DNA from: Nitrososphaerota archaeon
Lineage (GTDB): Archaea; Thermoproteota; Nitrososphaeria; Nitrososphaerales; Nitrososphaeraceae
Assembly: GCA_005877345.1 (NCBI GenBank)
Contig: VBPR01000167.1
Location: forward strand, 1-13,004
Reading direction: 5' to 3'
Length of the DNA stretch: 13,004 nucleotides
Positions within the stretch are counted from its first letter, which is position 1. Each line of letters starts with the position of its first letter. The notes beneath the pieces were generated by a model. The model had not been told where the DNA came from and did no database searches. It saw only the letters and a list, made by a program, of their open reading frames with translations. Both the position numbers and the translations under genes were made by a program. Shown here in pieces: positions 1 to 5,446 of the stretch.

Positions 1-78
1 GAAGATCAGAAGAATGTCGAAGATCAGAAGAATGTCGAAGATCAGAAGAATGTCGAAGATCAGAAGAATGTCGAAGAT
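1..78 (+). repeat. 18-bp in-frame tandem repeat (EDQKNV), 4.3 copies
   Basis: Four identical 18-bp units (1-18, 19-36, 37-54, 55-72) are followed by a six-base partial copy (73-78). Each encodes EDQKNV. The units are identical at DNA level, so expansion or homogenisation is recent, and the array probably continues upstream of the window. Confidence 0.97.
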
Positions 79-1374
79 GAAGGAAATCATCCAATTAACG
101 GATTAAACCTCAAATTTGAGAAAAAACAAGATGAGTTAAACAAGAAAATAGACAAATTGAACGGCGGAATAAACCAAGAAAATAATCAACAGGACTTGGA
201 GCATCAGGAATACAACAAAGCCAAAGATCAAAATTATGGCTATGATAAGGAAAACCTTGGAATCAATGAACTAAACTTCAAAATTGAGAAAATACAGGCA
301 GACATAAACAACAAAATAGAAAAATTAAAAGATAAGGTACTAAACCGCGAGGATAATCAACGCCTCGTGGAGCAAGAAGAAGATAACAAAGCTAAAGACC
401 ATGATAACAAAGATAACAACGATAACAATGGGGCCGATCACAAGTCTTACGATGGTTATGGTTTTGATGGTGGTAATGGTAATAGTAATGGAAATGATAA
501 GGGTGAAGAGAGCTTTAATTTTGCTGCTACGGGTGATTTTGGATGTTCAACAAATACACAGAACACTGTAGCAAGTATCGAAAAGAAAAAGCCTGAACTA
601 GTTCTACCATTGGGAGACCTTTCATACCATAGTACTGCTGATTGTTGGTTTGATATAACATCACCTCTCAAAGGTAAAATGATGATCACTTTGGGATTCC
701 ATGATACGCAAGATGGAGCAGCAAAAATGAATCAGTATCTCAAAAGCTTTCAACTGGACAAACCATACTATTCTTATGATTACAAAAAAGTACATTTTCT
801 TATCATGGCTTCACAGTCTCCTTATAATGCAGGCACTGAGCAGTACAATTTTGTAAAACAAGATTTGGAAAAATCATCTCAAAATAAAGATATTGATTGG
901 ATAGTAGTGACCAGCTATGGGCCATTTTATACATCACCAACAACACATAATGCTGAAAAAGACCTGAGAAACATATATCATCCACTCTTCGAGAAATATG
1001 GTGTTGACCTAGTATTACAGGCACATAACCACAACTATCAGAGAACATATCCAATAGCATTTAATCCTGATGAGAGTTCAAAACCTACCGTAATAAAAGG
1101 TTCTACTACAGGATATAGCGCTAATACTGATGGAACCATTTTTGCGATTGTAGGAACAGGTGGACAAGGTTTCTATCCAATGCAAGGACAGGTGCCTTAC
1201 ATGGCCAAACAATTTGATGGCAAGTTTGGATTTTTGGATATTGGAATTAGTAGTGGTAATCCTAGCTCTAAACTGACTGGAACCTTTTATGATAATAAGG
1301 GGAACGTACAGGACAACTTTACAATTGAAAAAGTAACAAAAGGTAAAAAAGGCGAATCTAATCCAAATGTTTGA
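1..1374 (+). CDS. Purple-acid-phosphatase-like metallophosphoesterase with N-terminal repeats (5' end outside window)
   Basis: The frame is open from base 1 to the TGA at 1372-1374, so the gene starts upstream; 457 residues are visible, numbered here from base 1. Residues 1-26 are hexapeptide repeats (EDQKNV). Residues 32-135 form two related 47-48-residue charged segments, probably coiled coil. A D/N/G-rich linker (about 136-170) precedes a calcineurin-like phosphoesterase domain (about 174-455). Visible motifs are GDFG (D179), GDLSYH (D206, Y209) and AHNH (H342, H344), as in purple acid phosphatases. Two usual metal ligands are replaced: the Asn of GNHD/E is Phe233 (GFHD), and the His of the VxxHxPxY-type motif is Tyr306. 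The repeats and linker suggest a surface or secreted protein, but any signal peptide would lie outside the window. Family assignment is firm; phosphatase activity is doubtful because of the two substitutions. Confidence 0.85.
   Translation, partial: EDQKNVEDQKNVEDQKNVEDQKNVEDEGNHPINGLNLKFEKKQDELNKKIDKLNGGINQENNQQDLEHQEYNKAKDQNYGYDKENLGINELNFKIEKIQADINNKIEKLKDKVLNREDNQRLVEQEEDNKAKDHDNKDNNDNNGADHKSYDGYGFDGGNGNSNGNDKGEESFNFAATGDFGCSTNTQNTVASIEKKKPELVLPLGDLSYHSTADCWFDITSPLKGKMMITLGFHDTQDGAAKMNQYLKSFQLDKPYYSYDYKKVHFLIMASQSPYNAGTEQYNFVKQDLEKSSQNKDIDWIVVTSYGPFYTSPTTHNAEKDLRNIYHPLFEKYGVDLVLQAHNHNYQRTYPIAFNPDESSKPTVIKGSTTGYSANTDGTIFAIVGTGGQGFYPMQGQVPYMAKQFDGKFGFLDIGISSGNPSSKLTGTFYDNKGNVQDNFTIEKVTKGKKGESNPNV
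94..405 (+). repeat. Two diverged 47-48-residue coiled-coil-like repeats
   Basis: Copy 1 (94-234) begins INGLNLKFEK and ends NKAKDQN. Copy 2 (262-405) begins INELNFKIEK and ends NKAKDHD. They share spacing of Leu/Ile/Phe and charged residues over their whole length and are separated by nine residues. Unlike the 18-bp array they are similar only at protein level, so this is an older duplication. The pattern suggests a coiled-coil stalk. Confidence 0.8.
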
Positions 1375-1377
1375 ATC

Positions 1378-1430
1378 GTTCTAACTTTATAGAACTAGCT
1401 TAATGCTATCAAATCATATATCATATGATT
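1378..1430 (+). terminator. Two short hairpins after the phosphoesterase-like gene
   Basis: Four bases after the stop codon lies a 6-bp stem (gttcta 1378-1383 / tagaac 1390-1395, 6-nt loop). A second 8-bp stem (aatcatat 1412-1419 / atatgatt 1423-1430, 3-nt loop) follows. They lie between convergent genes and could mark the 3' end of the + strand transcript. No long T tract follows directly, so the call is tentative. Confidence 0.35.
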
Positions 1431-1511
1431 AGCAATTCAAAAATTCAATTTATAACCTTCATAACGGATGATACTTGTTATTAATCTTGATATCTTTATG
1501 TCTTAATTATT

Positions 1512-1519
1512 AAAAAAAA
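1512..1519 (-). terminator. T8 terminator of the superoxide dismutase gene
   Basis: Eight A residues on the + strand give U8 in the minus-strand transcript, beginning 7 nt after the SOD stop codon. This is the usual form of an archaeal intrinsic terminator. Confidence 0.6.
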
Positions 1520-1526
1520 TGTTTAT

Positions 1527-2150
1527 CTATTTGTTGACTTGATCGAACCTCTGTGAAATATCTTGCCAATTTATAACATTCCACCAAGCAGAAACGTAGT
1601 CAGGTCTCTTATTCTGATACTTGAGATAATAAGCATGTTCCCACACATCGCATCCTAAGAGTGGTATCAATCCCTCTGTTCGTGGACTTGTCTGATTTGG
1701 CATTGATTTGTATTCCACTTTCTTGGTTGAAGGATTATATGCCAGCCATCCCCATCCACTACCTTGAATCAACACCGTAGTAGAAGAGAATTTTTCCTTA
1801 AAGGCAGAAAAGCTTCCAAATGATTCATTAATTGCATCTGCAATAGAGCCGCTGGGCTCACCTCCGCCATTTGCTTTCATATTGTGCCAAAATATTCTAT
1901 GGTTATCAAATCCTCCTCCATTAAAGTTGATAGCACTTTTTTGATCCGCCGGTACTTGATCAAGGTTGGATAATATCTCTACAATATCCTTTTCCTGGAT
2001 AGCGGATGGACATTTTTCAAGAGCGGCGTTAAGCTTATCTGTATAAGTTTGATGATGCTTAGTGTGATGAATTTCCATAGTCCTTGCGTCAATATGTGGT
2101 TCTAATGCATCATAACTATATGGTAACGGAGGTAATTCATATTTTCCCAT
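1527..2150 (-). CDS. Superoxide dismutase, Fe/Mn family
   Basis: Converts superoxide to O2 and H2O2 using a single Mn or Fe ion. At 207 residues it is normal length for the family. The opening ELPPLPYSYDALEPHID and the four metal ligands are present: H28 (IHHTKHH), H84 (NHRIFW), D168 and H172 (CDVWEHAYY). The active-site Gln comes from the C-terminal domain (Q153, MPNQTSP), and G80 occupies the other position, an arrangement typical of Mn-type or cambialistic enzymes; metal use is therefore inferred, not shown. There is no signal peptide, so it is cytosolic. It is transcribed alone, convergent with the phosphoesterase-like gene. In an aerobic ammonia oxidiser it would be a main oxidative-stress enzyme. 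The ATG at 2150 gives the expected N terminus. Confidence 0.97.
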   Translation of the reverse strand: MGKYELPPLPYSYDALEPHIDARTMEIHHTKHHQTYTDKLNAALEKCPSAIQEKDIVEILSNLDQVPADQKSAINFNGGGFDNHRIFWHNMKANGGGEPSGSIADAINESFGSFSAFKEKFSSTTVLIQGSGWGWLAYNPSTKKVEYKSMPNQTSPRTEGLIPLLGCDVWEHAYYLKYQNKRPDYVSAWWNVINWQDISQRFDQVNK

Positions 2151-2349
2151 ATGTCTATTTTTTCTTTGTAATTATTAACTTTTACGTTATAAAAAATATC
2201 CATGAAACTAGGAAGTCAAGTCAAAAATATAAAATTTATAAAACGATTATACAGGTTATCAATATTCGTATTATCAATTGAGAATAGGAATTGTTTTTCT
2301 ATATCAATTGTCCTAACATCTTGCTATCTATCATTTACAAAGTATATTT

Positions 2350-2643
2350 CTAGTCATTGGGCCCACCATCACCTTGATCATCTGATCCTGATCCTGAGGG
2401 AGGTGGGGGTGGTGTGGGCTCTTCTTCTGATTGATTAGTTTCAGCAAGTGACCTACTCAGAGAAGCAAATGACGATTCATCTGAACTCGAAGCATTCGCC
2501 GTTGAACTATTTGTCATTGAACTATTTGACTGCGAGAAGGAATTTACTGCAAATGATGGTACGAAAACTAAGACAAAACCAATTAATATTATCAAAAATC
2601 CCATTCTCACAAGCGCCATTAATAGATCATTAATAATATGCAA
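2350..2643 (-). CDS. Small secreted or membrane-anchored Ser/Pro-rich protein, function unknown
   Basis: Not assigned to a known family. The 97-residue product has a hydrophobic segment (about residues 12-33, GFLIILIGFVLVFVPSFA) that could be a signal peptide or anchor. A Ser/Asn/Thr-rich stretch with several N-x-S/T sites follows, then an acidic segment, a run of five Pro and an acidic Gly/Asp tail. The low-complexity tail looks like an exported linker-type protein. The start is uncertain. The ATG at 2643 fits a TATA-like box on the minus strand at about 2685-2691. An internal Met (residue 9, 2619) fits a nearer TATA-like box at 2649-2659. It lies upstream of SOD in the same direction but 199 bp away, so it is probably a separate transcript. 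Confidence 0.6.
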   Translation of the reverse strand: MHIINDLLMALVRMGFLIILIGFVLVFVPSFAVNSFSQSNSSMTNSSTANASSSDESSFASLSRSLAETNQSEEEPTPPPPPSGSGSDDQGDGGPND

Positions 2644-2840
2644 TATTGTAAATATAAAGTAGACTGATTCCTACTCTATTTACCTTTATAAGCAGAATAG
2701 TAAGGGAAGCACAAAAGCTTGATCCGAACCTCGATAATTGTGAGCTTTTCATATGACGTCCTCTTGTACTTGAAAGGCGAAGAGAAACATAGTTTCCTTA
2801 ACAGTTCGCTATTTCAACCACCCTAATGGTTTTTTTTGAA

Positions 2841-2871
2841 CAATGAGAGTTCAACTTGATGATAATTCAGC
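2841..2871 (+). repeat. 31-nt near-identical copy of an internal PNGase-like gene segment
   Basis: 2841-2871 matches 3523-3553 at 30 of 31 positions (A2848 versus G3530). In both places it can be read as MRVQLDDNSA; here it opens a 30-codon ORF (ATG 2843, stop ending 2935) that diverges afterwards. Downstream similarity fades within about 10 nt. It is a direct repeat 682 bp from its partner, probably a remnant of a duplication. Confidence 0.85.
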
Positions 2872-2948
2872 TCATTTAGTGATAAATAACAATCTTATAG
2901 AAAAAAAGTATATGTATTTTGTTATACAATTATAATATACCTAAACAC

Positions 2949-3000
2949 CAACTGGGACTATTGGTTGTTCTTGTTCATCACCTCTGAGTAGTCCCAGTTG
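2949..3000. repeat. 12-bp perfect inverted repeat with 28-nt loop
   Basis: The left arm caactgggacta (2949-2960) and right arm tagtcccagttg (2989-3000) are perfectly complementary. A TATA-like stretch lies just upstream (2922-2939), so a short structured RNA starting near the left arm is possible. No T run follows the right arm, which argues against a simple terminator. Role unknown. Confidence 0.8.
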
Positions 3001-3038
3001 AATTATGTTTCTGGTTAGAATTGCTTACTATAAATACA

Positions 3039-3054
3039 TTATCTTCGAAGATAA
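3039..3054. repeat. 16-bp perfect palindrome
   Basis: ttatcttcgaagataa equals its own reverse complement. It lies 207 bp before the PNGase-like TATA box. It could be a binding site for a dimeric regulator or a short hairpin; nothing else supports a role. Confidence 0.6.
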
Positions 3055-3082
3055 GATGTCATAAGTATTTCCCAAACGGAAC

Positions 3083-3299
3083 ATGAACCACTTTATCCCC
3101 ATTGTTACCGGAATGCCGTCAAAGGTGAATTCAGTTGTTTCTGCTGTCGATCAAAAGATAATGAGCTTTTTGGTATAGGAGGAATAGAAATAAACAATGT
3201 GTTTGGTCCTAACATGGATAACATATTATAACAGGGCGTTTCTAAAACATCATCCAGCAGTATAAATTTGGGCGAGTATCTAAATCTAATATTAGTAAC
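3083..3299 (+). pseudogene. Possible degraded ORF upstream of the PNGase-like gene
   Basis: An ATG at 3083 opens a 31-codon frame (MNHFIPIVTGMPSKV...) ending in TAG at 3176-3178. A shift into another frame then gives protein-like sequence (FGIGGIEINNVFGPNMDNIL), a stop, and a further stretch (GVSKTSSSSINLGEYLNL). The pattern looks like a small gene broken by a frameshift and a stop. I do not recognise the family, and chance cannot be excluded. Confidence 0.3.
3261..3268 (+). promoter_or_regulatory. TATA box of the PNGase-like gene
   Basis: tataaatt is centred near 3264. With the usual archaeal spacing of about 26-27 nt, transcription would begin near 3291, leaving about 9 nt before the TTG at 3300. 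This supports that unusual start over any downstream Met, which would cut into the conserved domain. Confidence 0.55.
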
Positions 3300-3995
3300 T
3301 TGAATCAATTCTCATCACAAGCCAACACCTTTAGGTTATACAAAAGAATTTCAGAGCAATATAATGACCAGTCAATTTTGGGCTCTGTCAAACAATTAGT
3401 ACCAGAAAAGGTATTAAATTTAACTCACAATGGCCAATCTTTGAAGCCGCTCTTACATTGGTTCAAATATGACTTTATGAAGTGGATGCCGAAAGAAGTA
3501 CAATGTACATTGTGTAATAGACCAATGAGGGTTCAACTTGATGATAATTCAGCAACATTTCGGAAAACAGAGATTCACATGTGTGATGTCTGTGGTTCAA
3601 CCCAAATATTTCCACGATACGACAAAATACTTAGGATTGCAGAAACAAGAATAGGTAGGTGTAGTGAATGGTCCATGCTCTTTGGCGCTATTGTAAATTC
3701 GTTATCTATTCAAACTAGATTAGTACATGATTATCTTGACCATTGCTGGAACGAATCTCTGGTAAATAAGAAATGGGTACATATTGATTCAACTTTGGAC
3801 TATCCAATTTCTTTTGACCATCCTTACTATTATGAGCAAAATTGGGGAAAGAAGTATGAGTATGTGTTAGCATTTTCCGCCAACAGTATAGAGGACGTTA
3901 CTACACGTTATACTCAACAGTGGCTTATTGTTCAGAATAGAAGAGGGAAGAAAGATAAACTAGATGAATTCAAAGAGCTTTATTACAGAACATAA
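3300..3995 (+). CDS. Peptide:N-glycanase-like transglutaminase-fold protein
   Basis: The 231-residue product strongly resembles the core of eukaryotic cytosolic PNGase (Png1/NGLY1), which removes N-linked glycans from misfolded glycoproteins by cleaving the Asn-glycan bond. In order: LLHWFKYDFMKW (51-62), a zinc site from two CxxC pairs (C69/C72 and C95/C98), IFPRYDK then ETRIGRCSEW with catalytic C121, DYLDHCW with H148, WVHIDST with D163, and NWGKKYEYVLAFS followed by DVTTRYT. The Cys-His-Asp triad is complete. There is no signal peptide, ubiquitin-like or PUB domain, so it is a cytosolic minimal form. The start is TTG at 3300; the frame is open back to 3246 but has no ATG, and the next Met falls inside the domain. 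In an archaeon the substrate could be N-glycosylated envelope proteins, or another amide bond; this is inferred. Other transglutaminase-like peptidases are the main alternative. Confidence 0.85.
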   Translation: MNQFSSQANTFRLYKRISEQYNDQSILGSVKQLVPEKVLNLTHNGQSLKPLLHWFKYDFMKWMPKEVQCTLCNRPMRVQLDDNSATFRKTEIHMCDVCGSTQIFPRYDKILRIAETRIGRCSEWSMLFGAIVNSLSIQTRLVHDYLDHCWNESLVNKKWVHIDSTLDYPISFDHPYYYEQNWGKKYEYVLAFSANSIEDVTTRYTQQWLIVQNRRGKKDKLDEFKELYYRT

Positions 3996-4348
3996 TCTAT
4001 CAAGTCATCAACGGAACGATACTATGCCCACGGAATCTATAGCCCTTTCTTTTTCATATTGCAATGATCTAATTAAGTAAAGGGTGGCCCAATTGTTATC
4101 TTTCTCCCTTTCTGCACAAAAAGATTACAACGTTTCTCTATCACAGTTCCAGTAGAAAATCCAAAGTCCAAAATTTTTTTTATTCTTCTTTCATTATACA
4201 TTCTGGTCAATTCAGACCGAATTCAATGTTTAAATAAATAATATGGACTTGCTATATCATCAAAATTTTTATGCGAAACAACGCAGGTTACAAATTTATC
4301 CTATTATACCATTTGGATATCGGACTAAGTAAAAAGTAAAAATTTACG
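3996..4348. other. 353-bp intergenic region
   Basis: No gene is supported. A T8 run at 4174-4181 on the + strand could end a long 3' UTR of the PNGase-like gene, though it is about 180 nt past its stop codon. Between 4182 and 4348 the sequence is AT-rich without clear structure. Confidence 0.4.
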
Positions 4349-4475
4349 TGGGGCCAGAGGGATTTGAACCCTCGACCGCCAGCGCCCCAGGCCAATACCT
4401 CAATGAAATGAATTGAAATGAATTGATATCAATTCAACTGAGATGGTATCCTTGACCAAGCTAGACGATGGCCCC
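4349..4475 (-). tRNA. tRNA-Pro(GGG) with a 51-nt intron at 29/30
   Basis: Reading 4475 to 4349, exon 1 is 4475-4444, the intron 4443-4393 and exon 2 4392-4349. The mature RNA has a perfect 7-bp acceptor stem (ggggcca/tggcccc), a D arm starting gtctagc, anticodon stem ccagc/gctgg, loop ctGGGgc with U33 and anticodon GGG, variable loop cggtc, a 5-bp T stem (gaggg/ccctc) and A73, 76 nt in all. CCA is not encoded. The splice junctions form a full bulge-helix-bulge: outer helix agg/cct, central helix atac/gtat, bulges ca|t and tg|g, inner helix ctca/tgag. Cutting there gives exactly the fold above. The intron therefore interrupts the anticodon stem rather than the common 37/38 site. A TATA-like tttaaaaag lies upstream (about 4500-4508). 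Confidence 0.93.
4393..4443 (-). other. tRNA-Pro intron with 18-bp palindrome and 10-nt repeats
   Basis: This 51-nt intron contains a perfect 18-bp palindrome (tgaattgatatcaattca, 4419-4436) and about two copies of a 10-nt unit (aattcatttc on the minus strand). It is removed by the archaeal splicing endonuclease at the bulge-helix-bulge. The palindrome could form an extra hairpin in the intron RNA. Confidence 0.85.
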
Positions 4476-4666
4476 TTACGACTTACACTATATAGTGCTT
4501 TTTAAATGTAGTATTATTCAAATAACAATAATAATCCTAAAATGAACAATAACTAATCTGGGAGCTGCGAATATATAAAAAATGGGCAGTTTTTATGTAT
4601 ACTACATATTACAAAGAACAATTTAAATTGAATTAATAATATTCATTCATCACTCCAAGAATAAAA

Positions 4667-5410
4667 ATGGACTACTCTAATTATTTCGCAATAGTATATG
4701 ATTACAAAAAAAAGGAAATAGGAACAGATGAAAGATCGATTTTACTTAGGGTAATAAACAACGTTGACCTTTCTTCACAAATCGGATCATATTTTAAACT
4801 TAGAGACAAAACCCAACTTGGTGACACATCATCTATCTCAAAATTGATAAGCTCCAAATTACTTGTTGAAAAAAAGGGATTAATACTCAGAGGAATGAGA
4901 AAATACCAACTGACTAGTACGGGGCTATTTTATCTGATGTCTGAGACCGTAAGTTATCCTCCTTATCTTTTAAAAAAATATAGCGATGATCCGATTCTTT
5001 TGACTCTCTTGTATCAATATTTTGAAGAAGATACAATTGAATCCAGTACTGCTAGATTTTATTCCATGGTAACACAATATCTCAAACAATGCTGCAGAAT
5101 AACCCTTAACTGGTTGGAAGATACACAGAACTCTAATGAGGAACATAAAAAAAAATTGATGAATGATTTAATGTTTGAACTGAAGTTAAATGCTAAATTA
5201 TTGGCATTTAGGATTATGATAATGTATTCAGAATCAAATATTCTCTCTCTTACACCAAAATCAACTACCGGTGACCCGGATGTAGCATATTATGAAATAG
5301 AAAGTCAAATGAAAGAAATTCTATCCAAGGATAAAAAATTCATTGATCTTTTGCAGAAAATAAATGGAGAGTTTAAGGAGGGATATAAGGAATTTAGCAG
5401 TTCAAATTGA
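4667..5410 (+). CDS. Winged-helix domain protein, function unknown
   Basis: The 247-residue product has an N-terminal winged-helix-like region (about residues 20-95). It includes a helix pair ending in SSISKLISSKLLVEKKG, which resembles a recognition helix, and a wing ending in YQLTSTG, a common pattern in archaeal winged-helix regulators. The remaining 150 residues are predicted mainly helical, with many Leu/Ile and Lys, and may serve for dimerisation or ligand binding. No signal peptide or transmembrane segment is seen. The ATG at 4667 has a TATA-like aattaataat about 30 nt upstream. It is divergent from tRNA-Pro and convergent with the HtrA gene. A transcriptional regulator is the likely role, but the target is unknown. 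Confidence 0.75.
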   Translation: MDYSNYFAIVYDYKKKEIGTDERSILLRVINNVDLSSQIGSYFKLRDKTQLGDTSSISKLISSKLLVEKKGLILRGMRKYQLTSTGLFYLMSETVSYPPYLLKKYSDDPILLTLLYQYFEEDTIESSTARFYSMVTQYLKQCCRITLNWLEDTQNSNEEHKKKLMNDLMFELKLNAKLLAFRIMIMYSESNILSLTPKSTTGDPDVAYYEIESQMKEILSKDKKFIDLLQKINGEFKEGYKEFSSSN

Positions 5411-5416
5411 TGTCTA

Positions 5417-5423
5417 TTTTTTT
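5417..5423 (+). terminator. T7 terminator of the winged-helix gene
   Basis: A run of seven T begins 7 nt after the stop codon (TGA 5408-5410) in the 36-bp gap before the convergent HtrA gene. Further T-rich sequence follows, which fits an archaeal terminator. Confidence 0.55.
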
Positions 5424-5446
5424 ATTACTTTTATTTATCTCATCAA

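Larger units (their letters stand above)
2644..3299. other. 656-bp region without an intact gene
   Basis: No full-length coding region is convincing here. It holds a promoter for the minus-strand gene, a 7-bp inverted repeat (aaaagct 2713-2719 / agctttt 2743-2749), a 31-nt near-copy of part of the downstream PNGase-like gene (2841-2871), a 12-bp inverted repeat (2949-3000), a 16-bp perfect palindrome (3039-3054), an interrupted reading frame (3083-3299) and the TATA box of the next gene (3261-3268). The mix suggests gene decay or small rearrangements. Confidence 0.6.

Noticed and set aside
1..78. CRISPR-like array
   Set aside because: The units are contiguous with no spacers and stay in frame within a coding region.
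2084..2438. Two overlapping + strand ORFs across the SOD start and its upstream region
   Set aside because: They run antisense to SOD and the small secreted protein, with composition typical of AT-rich chance frames.
2975..2988. C-box-like gtgatga on the minus strand within the 12-bp stem loop, suggesting a C/D box RNA
   Set aside because: No D, D' or C' box at proper spacing, and a 28-nt loop is too short.
2949..3000. Inverted repeat as the ends of an insertion sequence or miniature element
   Set aside because: The arms are only 28 nt apart, no target-site duplication flanks them (acac versus aatt), and no transposase is present.
3105..3308. 67-codon ORF on the minus strand opposite the PNGase-like start region
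   Set aside because: It needs a TTG start, lies across the promoter of the + strand gene, and its product has no recognisable pattern.
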